Below are positions 32,624 through 45,426 of a DNA stretch of 64,000 bases, piece by piece. A model generated the notes under the pieces. That model did no database searches. It was not told where the DNA came from and saw only the letters and a list, made by a program, of their open reading frames with translations. Each line of letters begins with the position of its first letter. Within the stretch, counting starts at the first letter, position 1. This stretch comes from Synaphobranchus kaupii. Taxonomy: Eukaryota > Chordata > Actinopteri > Anguilliformes > Synaphobranchidae. A program made the position numbers and the translations under genes. The DNA lies in NCBI GenBank assembly GCA_029718625.1, contig CM056380.1, positions 19,471,923-19,535,922 of the forward strand, written 5' to 3'.

Positions 32624-32742
32624 GCTCACGGCCATACCACACTGAAAGAGCCCGAACTCGTCCGATCTCGGAAGCCAAACAGTGTAGGGCCTGGTTAGTA
32701 CTTGGATGGGAGACCGCCTGGGAATACTAGGTGCTGTCAGCA
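32624..32742 (+). rRNA. 5S rRNA, beta copy, unit 21
   Basis: Beta type with A115C (CTGTCAGC), at the base facing C4 in helix I. Confidence 0.92.
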
Positions 32743-32978
32743 TTTTTAAAAGTTTTGTTTTCCGTTTTCGCACGCGATGGGGCTGTTCGCCGAGGTAAAA
32801 GGTGGAAACTATCACTGTATTATTCACAATGATGATAATTAAACGTATCCTAATTATGCAGTCGATAATATGCACTCTCGTAATTGTGCTCCTTTGACCG
32901 CGTTGATAAACAGAATTAAGCGGAACCGGCGTTTGAAATTTAGAAACAATTTAACCCGGGTCAGCTCATTTCACCTTT

Positions 32979-33015
32979 GCTCACGGCCATCCCACACTGA
33001 AAAGGCCCGAACCCG
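32979..33015 (+). pseudogene. Truncated 5S rRNA, unit 21
   Basis: Same break point. Confidence 0.92.
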
Positions 33016-33094
33016 AGCTGTATTGTGATAGCGCATTTTCAAAACTCAAGTGTCATCGATTGCAGTGCGCATTAGGTGTAAACGACAATTCGGC

Positions 33095-33178
33095 AGCTCA
33101 GAGCACCTGTCCTCAAGCGATCCGCTAGCCTCAGCCTTTCAGTAGCTTGGATGACAGGCTCACGCCACCGCGCCCAGC
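33095..33178 (-). ncRNA. 7SL Alu-domain-like, unit 21
   Basis: Same as reference. Confidence 0.58.
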
Positions 33179-33844
33179 GAAAGCCGAATGGCATTTTATT
33201 GCTTTTCTAGAAAGCAGTGTTGTGACGTCAAATAGGCATCAGTCTGATTCTCTGCGCAACGTTCCCTAGAGTGGTAGGCTATAAATAGGCAGAGGAAACA
33301 AGGTCAACAAGAAAACAGCAAACATTAGGTCAATCGTTAGCCGACAGCAACGTGAAGTGAAATAAAAATAATAATAACGGGAGATTTTGCAAAAACAAAG
33401 CAGAAACTAAATAAGCCCCTCCTCAGTCTGACCGAAGCTAAACGAAAATCGAAATAAAAATAGAAAAGTAAGTAAAAGCAAACCTACTTAAATTTCAAAG
33501 TTATTCTGACAGGTTCGTTAATTTAGCTAAACCAGCAGCCAATCTATGCCTATAAATGAACATTTTGTTGTTAATATGAGTTCTGTAACTTATTAAATTG
33601 AGTTTGCAGGACAAGATAATTCTGAATAGAAACCGCTTGACGTGCCTTTACGCATGAATCCAAACACACATAGATTTTGATTGTACCAAAGAACAAATTC
33701 AGATAAGGAAAATGACTAATTATGCAGTCGACAATATGCACTCTCGTTATTGTGCTCCTTTGACCGCGTTGATAAGCAAAATAAAGCGGAACCGGCGGTT
33801 GAAGTTTAGAAATAATTTAACCCGGGTCAGCTCCGGTCACCTTC

Positions 33845-33963
33845 GCTCACGGCCATACCACACTGAAAATGCCCGAACTCGTCTGATCTCGGAAGCCAAG
33901 CTGTGTAGGGCTTGGTTAGTACTTGGATGGGAGACCGCCTGGGAATACTAGGTGCTGTAAGCA
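33845..33963 (+). rRNA. 5S rRNA, alpha copy, unit 22
   Basis: Alpha type with A58T. Confidence 0.94.
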
Positions 33964-34205
33964 TTTTTAAAAGTTTTGTTTTCCGTTTTCGCACGCGATG
34001 GGGCTGTTCGCCGAGGTAAAAGGTGGAAACTATCACTGTATTATTCACAATGATGAAAATTAAACGTCTTCGTATCCTAATTATGCAGTGGACAATATTC
34101 ACTCTCGTAATTTTGCTCCTTTGACCGCGTTGATAAGCAAAATTAAACGGAACCGGCGGTTGACGTTTAGAAACAATTTAACCCGGGTCAGCTCAGAGCA
34201 ACTTC

Positions 34206-34324
34206 GCTCACGGCCATACCACACTGAAAGAGCCCGAACTCGTCCGATCTCGGAAGCCAAACAGTGTAGGGCCTGGTTAGTACTTGGATGGAAGACCGCC
34301 TGGGAATACTAGGTGCTGTAAGCG
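34206..34324 (+). rRNA. 5S rRNA, beta copy, unit 22
   Basis: Beta type with G87A. Confidence 0.9.
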
Positions 34325-34560
34325 TTTTTAAAAGTTTTGTTTTCCGTTTTCGCACGCGATGGGGCTGTTCGCCGAGGTAAAAGGTGGAAACTATCACTGT
34401 ATTATTCACAATGATGATAATTAAACGTATCCTAATTATGCAGTCGATAATATGCACTCTCGTAATTGTGCTCCTTTGACCGCGTTGATAAACAGAATTA
34501 AGCGGAACCGGCGTTTGAAATTTAGAAACAATTTAACCCGGGTCAGCTCATTTCACCTTT

Positions 34561-34597
34561 GCTCACGGCCATCCCACACTGAAAAGGCCCGAACCCG
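34561..34597 (+). pseudogene. Truncated 5S rRNA, unit 22
   Basis: Same break point. Confidence 0.92.
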
Positions 34598-34676
34598 AGC
34601 TGTATTGTGATAGCGCATTTTCAAAACTCAAGTGTCATCGATTGCAGTGCGCATTAGGTGTAAACGACAATTCGGC

Positions 34677-34760
34677 AGCTCAGAGCACCTGTCCTCAAGC
34701 GATCCGCTAGCCTCAGCCTTTCAGTAGCTTGGATGACAGGCTCACGCCACCGCGCCCAGC
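34677..34760 (-). ncRNA. 7SL Alu-domain-like, unit 22
   Basis: Same as reference. Confidence 0.58.
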
Positions 34761-35426
34761 GAAAGCCGAATGGCATTTTATTGCTTTTCTAGAAAGCAGT
34801 GTTGTGACGTCAAATAGGCATCAGTCTGATTCTCTGCGCAACGTTCCCTAGAGTGGTAGGCTATAAATAGGCAGAGGAAACAAGGTCAACAAGAAAACAG
34901 CAAACATTAGGTCAATCGTTAGCCGACAGCAACGTGAAGTGAAATAAAAATAATAATAACGGGAGATTTTGCAAAAACAAAGCAGAAACTAAATAAGCCC
35001 CTCCTCAGTCTGACCGAAGCTAAACGAAAATCGAAATAAAAATAGAAAAGTAAGTAAAAGCAAACCTACTTAAATTTCAAAGTTATTCTGACAGGTTCGT
35101 TAATTTAGCTAAACCAGCAGCCAATCTATGCCTATAAATGAACATTTTGTTGTTAATATGAGTTCTGTAACTTATTAAATTGAGTTTGCAGGAAAAGATA
35201 ATTCTGAATAGAAACCGCTTGACGTGCCTTTACGCATGAATCCAAACACACATAGATTTTGATTGTACCAAAGAACAAATTCAGATAAGGAAAATGACTA
35301 ATTATGCAGTCGACAATATGCACTCTCGTTATTGTGCTCCTTTGACCGCGTTGATAAGCAAAATAAAGCGGAACCGGCGGTTGAAGTTTAGAAATAATTT
35401 AACCCGGGTCAGCTCCGGTCACCTTC

Positions 35427-35545
35427 GCTCACGGCCATACCACACTGAAAATGCCCGAACTCGTCTGATCTCGGAAGCCAAGCAGTGTAGGGCTTGGTTA
35501 GTACTTGGATGGGAGACCGCCTGGGAATACTAGGTGCTGTAAGCA
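35427..35545 (+). rRNA. 5S rRNA, alpha copy, unit 23
   Basis: Alpha type, unchanged. Confidence 0.97.
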
Positions 35546-35787
35546 TTTTTAAAAGTTTTGTTTTCCGTTTTCGCACGCGATGGGGCTGTTCGCCGAGGTA
35601 AAAGGTGGAAACTATCACTGTATTATTCACAATGATGAAAATTAAACGTCTTCGTATCCTAATTATGCAGTGGACAATATTCACTCTCGTAATTTTGCTC
35701 CTTTGACCGCGTTGATAAGCAAAATTAAACGGAACCGGCGGTTGACGTTTAGAAACAATTTAACCCGGGTCAGCTCAGAGCAACTTC

Positions 35788-35906
35788 GCTCACGGCCATA
35801 CCACACTGAAAGAGCCCGAACTCGTCCGATCTCGGAAGCCAAACAGTGTAGGGCCTGGTTAGTACTTGGATGGGAGACCACCTGGGAATACTAGGTGCTG
35901 TAAGCA
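35788..35906 (+). rRNA. 5S rRNA, beta copy, unit 23
   Basis: Beta type with G93A in the C box (GACCACCTGG), seen only here. Confidence 0.91.
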
Positions 35907-36142
35907 TTTTTAAAAGTTTTGTTTTCCGTTTTCGCACGCGATGGGGCTGTTCGCCGAGGTAAAAGGTGGAAACTATCACTGTATTATTCACAATGATGAT
36001 AATTAAACGTATCCTAATTATGCAGTCGATAATATGCACTCTCGTAATTGTGCTCCTTTGACCGCGTTGATAAACAGAATTAAGCGGAACCGGCGTTTGA
36101 AATTTAGAAACAATTTAACCCGGGTCAGCTCATTTCACCTTT

Positions 36143-36179
36143 GCTCACGGCCATCCCACACTGAAAAGGCCCGAACCCG
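36143..36179 (+). pseudogene. Truncated 5S rRNA, unit 23
   Basis: Same break point. Confidence 0.92.
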
Positions 36180-36258
36180 AGCTGTATTGTGATAGCGCAT
36201 TTTCAAAACTCAAGTGTCATCGATTGCAGTGCGCATTAGGTGTAAACGACAATTCGGC

Positions 36259-36342
36259 AGCCCAGAGCACCTGTCCTCAAGCGATCCGCTAGCCTCAGCC
36301 TTTCAGTAGCTTGGATGACAGGCTCACGCCACCGCGCCCAGC
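36259..36342 (-). ncRNA. 7SL Alu-domain-like, unit 23
   Basis: One substitution near the 3' end of the similarity (GCAGCCCAG on the + strand). Confidence 0.56.
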
Positions 36343-37008
36343 GAAAGCCGAATGGCATTTTATTGCTTTTCTAGAAAGCAGTGTTGTGACGTCAAATAGG
36401 CATCAGTCTGATTCTCTGCGCAACGTTCCCTAGAGTGGTAGGCTATAAATAGGCAGAGGAAACAAGGTCAACAAGAAAACAGCAAACATTAGGTCAATCG
36501 TTAGCCGACAGCAACGTGAAGTGAAATAAAAATAATAATAACGGGAGATTTTGCAAAAACAAAGCAGAAACTAAATAAGCCCCTCTTCAGTCTGACCGAA
36601 GCTAAACGAAAATCGAAATAAAAATAGAAAAGTAAGTAAAAGCAAACCTACTTAAAATTCAAAGTTATTCTGACAGGTTCGTTAATTTAGCTAAACCAGC
36701 AGCCAATCTATGCCTATAAATTAACATTTTGTTGTTAATATGAGTTCTGTAACTTATTAAATTGAGTTTGCAGGAAAAGATAATTCTGAATAGAAACCGC
36801 TTGACGTGCCTTTACGCATGAATCCAAAAACACATAGATTTTGATTGTACCAAAGAACAAATTCAGATAAGGAAAATGACTAATTATGCAGTCGACAATA
36901 TGCACTCTCGTTATTGTGCTCCTTTGACCGCGTTGATAAGCAAAATAAAGCGGAACCGGCGGTTGAAGTGTAGAAATAATTTAACCCGGGTCAGCTCCGG
37001 TCACCTTC

Positions 37009-37127
37009 GCTCACGGCCATACCACACTGAAAATGCCCGAACTCGTCTGATCTCGGAAGCCAAGCAGTGTAGGGCTTGGTTAGTACTTGGATGGGAGACC
37101 GCCTGGGAATACTAGGTGCTGTAAGCA
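37009..37127 (+). rRNA. 5S rRNA, alpha copy, unit 24
   Basis: Alpha type, unchanged. Confidence 0.97.
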
Positions 37128-37369
37128 TTTTTAAAAGTTTTGTTTTCCGTTTTCGCACGCGATGGGGCTGTTCGCCGAGGTAAAAGGTGGAAACTATCAC
37201 TGTATTATTCACAATGATGATAATTAAACGTCTTCGTATCCTAATTATGCAGTGGACAATATTCACTCTCGTAATTTTGCTCCTTTGACCGCGTTGATAA
37301 GCAAAATTAAACGGAACCGGCGGTTGACGTTTAGAAACAATTTAACCCGGGTCAGCTCAGAGCAACTTC

Positions 37370-37488
37370 GCTCACGGCCATACCACACTGAAAGAGCCCG
37401 AACTCGTCCGATCTCGGAAGCCAAACAGTGTAGGGCCTGGTTAGTACTTGGATGGGAGACCGCCTGGGAATACTAGGTGCTGTCAGCA
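37370..37488 (+). rRNA. 5S rRNA, beta copy, unit 24
   Basis: Beta type with A115C. Confidence 0.92.
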
Positions 37489-37724
37489 TTTTTAAAAGTT
37501 TTGTTTTCCGTTTTCGCACGCGATGGGGCTGTTCGCCGAGGTAAAAGGTGGAAACTATCACTGTATTATTCACAATGATGATAATTAAACGTATCCTAAT
37601 TATGCAGTCGATAATATGCACTCTCGTAATTGTGCTCCTTTGACCGCGTTGATAAACAGAATTAAGCGGAACCGGCGTTTGAAATTTAGAAACAATTTAA
37701 CCCGGGTCAGCTCATTTCACCTTT

Positions 37725-37761
37725 GCTCACGGCCATCCCACACTGAAAAGGCCCGAACCCG
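37725..37761 (+). pseudogene. Truncated 5S rRNA, unit 24
   Basis: Same break point. Confidence 0.92.
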
Positions 37762-37840
37762 AGCTGTATTGTGATAGCGCATTTTCAAAACTCAAGTGTC
37801 ATCGATTGCAGTGCGCATTAGGTGTAAACGACAATTCGGC

Positions 37841-37924
37841 AGCTCAGAGCACCTGTCCTCAAGCGATCCGCTAGCCTCAGCCTTTCAGTAGCTTGGATGA
37901 CAGGCTCACGCCACCGCGCCCAGC
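37841..37924 (-). ncRNA. 7SL Alu-domain-like, unit 24
   Basis: Same as reference. Confidence 0.58.
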
Positions 37925-38600
37925 GAAAGCCGAATGGCATTTTATTGCTTTTCTAGAAAGCAGTGTTGTGACGTCAAATAGGCATCAGTCTGATTCTCTG
38001 CGCAACGTTCCCTAGAGTGGTAGGCTATAAATAGGCAGAGGAAACAAGGTCAACAAGAAAACAGCAAACATTAGGTCAATCGTTAGCCGACAGCAACGTG
38101 AAGTGAAATAAAAATAATAATAACGGGAGATTTTGCAAAAACAAAGCAGAAACTAAATAAGCCCCTCTTCAGTCTGACCGAAGCTAAACGAAAATCGAAA
38201 TAAAAATAGAAAAGTAAGTAAAAGCAAACCTACTTAAAATTCAAAGTTATTCTGACAGGTTCGTTAATTTAGCTAAACCAGCAGCCAATCTATGCCTATA
38301 AATGAACATTTTGTTGTTAATATGAGTTCTGTAACTTATTAAATTGAGTTTGCAGGAAAAGATAATTCTGAATAGAAACCGCTTGACGTGCCTTTACGCA
38401 TGAATCCAAAAACACATAGATTTTGATTGTACCAAAGAACAAATTCAGATAAGGAAAATGACTAATTATGCAGTCGACAATATGCACTCTCGTTATTGTG
38501 CTCCTTTGACCGCGTTGATAAGCAAAATAAAGCGGAACCGGCGGTTGAAGTGTAGAAATAATTTAACCCGGGTCAGCTCCGGTCACCTTCGCTCACCTTC

Positions 38601-38719
38601 GCTCACGGCCATACCACACTGAAAATGCCCGAACTCGTCTGATCTCGGAAGCCAAGCAGTGTAGGGCTTGGTTAGTACTTGGATGGGAGACCGCCTGGGA
38701 ATACTAGGTGCTGTAAGCA
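38601..38719 (+). rRNA. 5S rRNA, alpha copy, unit 25
   Basis: Alpha type. A 10-bp duplication (CCTTCGCTCA) directly before the gene repeats its first four bases and moves the upstream AATTTAA box to about -41. Confidence 0.95.
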
Positions 38720-38961
38720 TTTTTAAAAGTTTTGTTTTCCGTTTTCGCACGCGATGGGGCTGTTCGCCGAGGTAAAAGGTGGAAACTATCACTGTATTAT
38801 TCACAATGATGATAATTAAACGTCTTCGTATCCTAATTATGCAGTGGACAATATTCACTCTCGTAATTTTGCTCCTTTGACCGCGTTGATAAGCAAAATT
38901 AAACGGAACCGGCGGTTGACGTTTAGAAACAATTTAACCCGGGTCTGCTCAGGGCAACTTC

Positions 38962-39080
38962 GCTCACGGCCATACCACACTGAAAGAGCCCGAACTCGTC
39001 CGATCTCGGAAGCCAAACAGTGTAGGGCCTGGTTAGTACTTGGATGGGAGACCGCCTGGGAATCCTAGGTGCTGTAAGCA
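38962..39080 (+). rRNA. 5S rRNA, beta copy, unit 25
   Basis: Beta type with A103C (GAATCCTAGG), shared only with unit 26. Confidence 0.92.
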
Positions 39081-39316
39081 TTTTTAAAAGTTTTGTTTTC
39101 CGTTTTCGCACGCGATGGGGCTGTTCGCCGAGGTAAAAGGTGGAAACTATCACTGTATTATTCACAATGATGATAATTAAACGTATCCTAATTATGCAGT
39201 CGATAATATGCACTCTCGTAATTGTGCTCCTTTGACCGCGTTGATAAACAGAATTAAGCGGAACCGGCGTTTGAAATTTAGAAACAATTTAACCCGGGTC
39301 AGCTCATTTCACCTTT

Positions 39317-39353
39317 GCTCACGGCCATCCCACACTGAAAAGGCCCGAACCCG
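39317..39353 (+). pseudogene. Truncated 5S rRNA, unit 25
   Basis: Same break point. Confidence 0.92.
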
Positions 39354-39432
39354 AGCTGTATTGTGATAGCGCATTTTCAAAACTCAAGTGTCATCGATTG
39401 CAGTGCGCATTAGGTGTAAACGACAATTCGGC

Positions 39433-39516
39433 AGCTCAGAGCACCTGTCCTCAAGCGATCCGCTAGCCTCAGCCTTTCAGTAGCTTGGATGACAGGCTCA
39501 CGCCACCGCGCCCAGC
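39433..39516 (-). ncRNA. 7SL Alu-domain-like, unit 25
   Basis: Same as reference. Confidence 0.58.
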
Positions 39517-40192
39517 GAAAGCCGAATGGCATTTTATTGCTTTTCTAGAAAGCAGTGTTGTGACGTCAAATAGGCATCAGTCTGATTCTCTGCGCAACGT
39601 TCCCTAGAGTGGTAGGCTATAAATAGGCAGAGGAAACAAGGTCAACAAGAAAACAGCAAACATTAGGTCAATCGTTAGCCGACAGCAACGTGAAGTGAAA
39701 TAAAAATAATAATAACGGGAGATTTTGCAAAAACAAAGCAGAAACTAAATAAGCCCCTCTTCAGTCTGACCGAAGCTAAACGAAAATCGAAATAAAAATA
39801 GAAAAGTAAGTAAAAGCAAACCTACTTAAAATTCAAAGTTATTCTGACAGGTTCGTTAATTTAGCTAAACCAGCAGCCAATCTATGCCTATAAATGAACA
39901 TTTTGTTGTTAATATGAGTTCTGTAACTTATTAAATTGAGTTTGCAGGAAAAGATAATTCTGAATAGAAACCGCTTGACGTGCCTTTACGCATGAATCCA
40001 AAAACACATAGATTTTGATTGTACCAAAGAACAAATTCAGATAAGGAAAATGACTAATTATGCAGTCGACAATATGCACTCTCGTTATTGTGCTCCTTTG
40101 ACCGCGTTGATAAGCAAAATAAAGCGGAACCGGCGGTTGAAGTGTAGAAATAATTTAACCCGGGTCAGCTCCGGTCACCTTCGCTCACCTTC

Positions 40193-40311
40193 GCTCACGG
40201 CCATACCACACTGAAAATGCCCGAACTCGTCTGATCTCGGAAGCCAAGCAGTGTAGGGCTTGGTTAGTACTTGGATGGGAGACCGCCTGGGAATACTAGG
40301 TGCTGTAAGCA
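40193..40311 (+). rRNA. 5S rRNA, alpha copy, unit 26
   Basis: Alpha type with the 10-bp upstream duplication. Confidence 0.95.
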
Positions 40312-40553
40312 TTTTTAAAAGTTTTGTTTTCCGTTTTCGCACGCGATGGGGCTGTTCGCCGAGGTAAAAGGTGGAAACTATCACTGTATTATTCACAATG
40401 ATGATAATTAAACGTCTTCGTATCCTAATTATGCAGTGGACAATATTCACTCTCGTAATTTTGCTCCTTTGACCGCGTTGATAAGCAAAATTAAACGGAA
40501 CCGGCGGTTGACGTTTAGAAACAATTTAACCCGGGTCTGCTCAGGGCAACTTC

Positions 40554-40672
40554 GCTCACGGCCATACCACACTGAAAGAGCCCGAACTCGTCCGATCTCG
40601 GAAGCCAAACAGTGTAGGGCCTGGTTAGTACTTGGATGGGAGACCGCCTGGGAATCCTAGGTGCTGTAAGCA
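40554..40672 (+). rRNA. 5S rRNA, beta copy, unit 26
   Basis: Beta type with A103C. Confidence 0.92.
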
Positions 40673-40908
40673 TTTTTAAAAGTTTTGTTTTCCGTTTTCG
40701 CACGCGATGGGGCTGTTCGCCGAGGTAAAAGGTGGAAACTATCACTGTATTATTCACAATGATGATAATTAAACGTATCCTAATTATGCAGTCGATAATA
40801 TGCACTCTCGTAATTGTGCTCCTTTGACCGCGTTGATAAACAGAATTAAGCGGAACCGGCGTTTGAAATTTAGAAACAATTTAACCCGGGTCAGCTCATT
40901 TCACCTTT

Positions 40909-40945
40909 GCTCACGGCCATCCCACACTGAAAAGGCCCGAACCCG
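40909..40945 (+). pseudogene. Truncated 5S rRNA, unit 26
   Basis: Same break point. Confidence 0.92.
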
Positions 40946-41024
40946 AGCTGTATTGTGATAGCGCATTTTCAAAACTCAAGTGTCATCGATTGCAGTGCGC
41001 ATTAGGTGTAAACGACAATTCGGC

Positions 41025-41108
41025 AGCTCAGAGCACCTGTCCTCAAGCGATCCGCTAGCCTCAGCCTTTCAGTAGCTTGGATGACAGGCTCACGCCACCG
41101 CGCCCAGC
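41025..41108 (-). ncRNA. 7SL Alu-domain-like, unit 26
   Basis: Same as reference. Confidence 0.58.
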
Positions 41109-41774
41109 GAAAGCCGAATGGCATTTTATTGCTTTTCTAGAAAGCAGTGTTGTGACGTCAAATAGGCATCAGTCTGATTCTCTGCGCAACGTTCCCTAGA
41201 GTGGTAGGCTATAAATAGGCAGAGGAAACAAGGTCAACAAGAAAACAGCAAACATTAGGTCAATCGTTAGCCGACAGCAACGTGAAGTGAAATAAAAATA
41301 ATAATAACGGGAGATTTTGCAAAAACAAAGCAGAAACTAAATAAGCCCCTCTTCAGTCTGACCGAAGCTAAACGAAAATCGAAATAAAAATAGAAAAGTA
41401 AGTAAAAGCAAACCTACTTAAAATTCAAAGTTATTCTGACAGGTTCGTTAATTTAGCTAAACCAGCAGCCAATCTATGCCTATAAATGAACATTTTGTTG
41501 TTAATATGAGTTCTGTAACTTATTAAATTGAGTTTGCAGGAAAAGATAATTCTGAATAGAAACCGCTTCACGTGCCTTTACGCATGAATCCAAACACACA
41601 TAGATTTTGATTGTACCAAAGAACAAATTCAGATAAGGAAAATGACTAATTATGCAGTCGACAATATGCACTCTCGTTATTGTGCTCCTTTGACCGCGTT
41701 GATAAGCAAAATAAAGCGGAACCGGCGGTTGAAGTTTAGAAATAATTTAACCCGGGTCAGCTCCGGTCACCTTC

Positions 41775-41893
41775 GCTCACGGCCATACCACACTGAAAAT
41801 GCCCGAACTCGTCTGATCTCGGAAGCCAAGCAGTGTAGGGCTTGGTTAGTACTTGGATGGGAGACCGCCTGGGAATACTAGGTGCTGTAAGCA
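41775..41893 (+). rRNA. 5S rRNA, alpha copy, unit 27
   Basis: Alpha type, unchanged. Confidence 0.97.
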
Positions 41894-42133
41894 TTTTTAA
41901 AAGTTTTGTTTTCCGTTTTCGCACGCGATGGGGCTGTTCGCCGAGGTAAAAGGTGGAAACTATCACTGTATTATTCACAATGATGATAATTAAACGTCTT
42001 CGTATCCTAACTATGCAGTGGACAATATTCACTCGTAATTTTGCTCCTTTGACCGCGTTGATAAGCAAAATTAAACGGAACCGGCGGTTGACGTTTAGAA
42101 ACAATTTAACCCGGGTCTGCTCAGGGCAACTTC

Positions 42134-42252
42134 GCTCACGGCCATACCACACTGAAAGAGCCCGAACTCGTCCGATCTCGGAAGCCAAACAGTGTAGGGC
42201 CTGGTTAGTACTTGGATGGGAGACCGCCTGGGAATACTAGGTGCTGTAAGCA
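42134..42252 (+). rRNA. 5S rRNA, beta copy, unit 27
   Basis: Beta type, unchanged; upstream spacer 2 bp short. Confidence 0.95.
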
Positions 42253-42488
42253 TTTTTAAAAGTTTTGTTTTCCGTTTTCGCACGCGATGGGGCTGTTCGC
42301 CGAGGTAAAAGGTGGAAACTATCACTGTATTATTCACAATGATGATAATTAAACGTATCCTAATTATGCAGTCGATAATATGCACTCTCGTAATTGTGCT
42401 CCTTTGACCGCGTTGATAAACAGAATTAAGCGGAACCGGCGTTTGAAATTTAGAAACAATTTAACCCGGGTCAGCTCATTTCACCTTT

Positions 42489-42525
42489 GCTCACGGCCAT
42501 CCCACACTGAAAAGGCCCGAACCCG
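42489..42525 (+). pseudogene. Truncated 5S rRNA, unit 27
   Basis: Same break point. Confidence 0.92.
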
Positions 42526-42604
42526 AGCTGTATTGTGATAGCGCATTTTCAAAACTCAAGTGTCATCGATTGCAGTGCGCATTAGGTGTAAACGACAATT
42601 CGGC

Positions 42605-42688
42605 AGCTCAGAGCACCTGTCCTCAAGCGATCCGCTAGCCTCAGCCTTTCAGTAGCTTGGATGACAGGCTCACGCCACCGCGCCCAGC
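42605..42688 (-). ncRNA. 7SL Alu-domain-like, unit 27
   Basis: Same as reference. Confidence 0.58.
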
Positions 42689-43354
42689 GAAAGCCGAATG
42701 GCATTTTATTGCTTTTCTAGAAAGCAGTGTTGTGACGTCAAATAGGCATCAGTCTGATTCTCTGCGCAACGTTCCCTAGAGTGGTAGGCTATAAATAGGC
42801 AGAGGAAACAAGGTCAACAAGAAAACAGCAAACATTAGGTCAATCGTTAGCCGACAGCAACGTGAAGTGAAATAAAAATAATAATAACGGGAGATTTTGC
42901 AAAAACAAAGCAGAAACTAAATAAGCCCCTCTTCAGTCTGACCGAAGCTAAACGAAAATCGAAATAAAAATAGAAAAGTAAGTAAAAGCAAACCTACTTA
43001 AAATTCAAAGTTATTCTGACAGGTTCGTTAATTTAGCTAAACCAGCAGCCAATCTATGCCTATAAATTAACATTTTGTTGTTAATATGAGTTCTGTAACT
43101 TATTAAATTGAGTTTGCAGGAAAAGATAATTCTGAATAGAAACCGCTTGACGTGCCTTTACGCATGAATCCAAAAACACATAGATTTTGATTGTACCAAA
43201 GAACAAATTCAGATAAGGAAAATGACTAATTATGCAGTCGACAATATGCACTCTCGTTATTGTGCTCCTTTGACCGCGTTGATAAGCAAAATAAAGCGGA
43301 ACCGGCGGTTGAAGTGTAGAAATAATTTAACCCGGGTCAGCTCCGGTCACCTTC

Positions 43355-43473
43355 GCTCACGGCCATACCACACTGAAAATGCCCGAACTCGTCTGATCTC
43401 GGAAGCCAAGCAGTGTAGGGCTTGGTTAGTACTTGGATGGGAGACCGCCTGGGAATACTAGGTGCTGTAAGCA
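43355..43473 (+). rRNA. 5S rRNA, alpha copy, unit 28
   Basis: Alpha type, unchanged. Confidence 0.97.
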
Positions 43474-43715
43474 TTTTTAAAAGTTTTGTTTTCCGTTTTC
43501 GCACGCGATGGGGCTGTTCGCCGAGGTAAAAGGTGGAAACTATCACTGTATTATTCACAATGATGATAATTAAACGTCTTCGTATCCTAATTATGCAGTG
43601 GACAATATTCACTCTCGTAATTTTGCTCCTTTGACCGCGTTGATAAGCAAAATTAAACGGAACCGGCGGTTGACGTTTAGAAACAATTTAACCCGGGTCA
43701 GCTCAGAGCAACTTC

Positions 43716-43834
43716 GCTCACGGCCATACCACACTGAAAGAGCCCGAACTCGTCCGATCTCGGAAGCCAAACAGTGTAGGGCCTGGTTAGTACTTGGATG
43801 GGAGACCGCCTGGGAATACTAGGTGCTGTCAGCA
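43716..43834 (+). rRNA. 5S rRNA, beta copy, unit 28
   Basis: Beta type with A115C. Confidence 0.92.
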
Positions 43835-44070
43835 TTTTTAAAAGTTTTGTTTTCCGTTTTCGCACGCGATGGGGCTGTTCGCCGAGGTAAAAGGTGGAAA
43901 CTATCACTGTATTATTCACAATGATGATAATTAAACGTATCCTAATTATGCAGTCGATAATATGCACTCTCGTAATTGTGCTCCTTTGACCGCGTTGATA
44001 AACAGAATTAAGCGGAACCGGCGTTTGAAATTTAGAAACAATTTAACCCGGGTCAGCTCATTTCACCTTT

Positions 44071-44107
44071 GCTCACGGCCATCCCACACTGAAAAGGCCC
44101 GAACCCG
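44071..44107 (+). pseudogene. Truncated 5S rRNA, unit 28
   Basis: Same break point. Confidence 0.92.
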
Positions 44108-44186
44108 AGCTGTATTGTGATAGCGCATTTTCAAAACTCAAGTGTCATCGATTGCAGTGCGCATTAGGTGTAAACGACAATTCGGC

Positions 44187-44270
44187 AGCTCAGAGCACCT
44201 GTCCTCAAGCGATCCGCTAGCCTCAGCCTTTCAGTAGCTTGGATGACAGGCTCACGCCACCGCGCCCAGC
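44187..44270 (-). ncRNA. 7SL Alu-domain-like, unit 28
   Basis: Same as reference. Confidence 0.58.
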
Positions 44271-44946
44271 GAAAGCCGAATGGCATTTTATTGCTTTTCT
44301 AGAAAGCAGTGTTGTGACGTCAAATAGGCATCAGTCTGATTCTCTGCGCAACGTTCCCTAGAGTGGTAGGCTATAAATAGGCAGAGGAAACAAGGTCAAC
44401 AAGAAAACAGCAAACATTAGGTCAATCGTTAGCCGACAGCAACGTGAAGTGAAATAAAAATAATAATAACGGGAGATTTTGCAAAAACAAAGCAGAAACT
44501 AAATAAGCCCCTCTTCAGTCTGACCGAAGCTAAACGAAAATCGAAATAAAAATAGAAAAGTAAGTAAAAGCAAACCTACTTAAAATTCAAAGTTATTCTG
44601 ACAGGTTCGTTAATTTAGCTAAACCAGCAGCCAATCTATGCCTATAAATTAACATTTTGTTGTTAATATGAGTTCTGTAACTTATTAAATTGAGTTTGCA
44701 GGAAAAGATAATTCTGAATAGAAACCGCTTGACGTGCCTTTACGCATGAATCCAAAAACACATAGATTTTGATTGTACCAAAGAACAAATTCAGATAAGG
44801 AAAATGACTAATTATGCAGTCGACAATATGCACTCTCGTTATTGTGCTCCTTTGACCGCGTTGATAAGCAAAATAAAGCGGAACCGGCGGTTGAAGTGTA
44901 GAAATAATTTAACCCGGGTCAGCTCCGGTCACCTTCGCTCACCTTC

Positions 44947-45065
44947 GCTCACGGCCATACCACACTGAAAATGCCCGAACTCGTCTGATCTCGGAAGCCA
45001 AGCAGTGTAGGGCTTGGTTAGTACTTGGATGGGAGACCGCCTGGGAATACTAGGTGCTGTAAGCA
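44947..45065 (+). rRNA. 5S rRNA, alpha copy, unit 29
   Basis: Alpha type with the 10-bp upstream duplication. Confidence 0.95.
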
Positions 45066-45307
45066 TTTTTAAAAGTTTTGTTTTCCGTTTTCGCACGCGA
45101 TGGGGCTGTTCGCCGAGGTAAAAGGTGGAAACTATCACTGTATTATTCACAATGATGATAATTAAACGTCTTCGTATCCTAATTATGCAGTGGACAATAT
45201 TCACTCTCGTAATTTTGCTCCTTTGACCGCGTTGATAAGCAAAATTAAACGGAACCGGCGGTTGACGTTTAGAAACAATTTAACCCGGGTCTGCTCAGGG
45301 CAACTTC

Positions 45308-45426
45308 GCTCACGGCCATACCACACTGAAAGAGCCCGAACTCGTCCGATCTCGGAAGCCAAACAGTGTAGGGCCTGGTTAGTACTTGGATGGGAGACCG
45401 CCTGGGAATACTAGGTGCTGTAAGCA
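45308..45426 (+). rRNA. 5S rRNA, beta copy, unit 29
   Basis: Beta type, unchanged; the upstream flank has the CTGCTCAGGG form. Confidence 0.95.
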
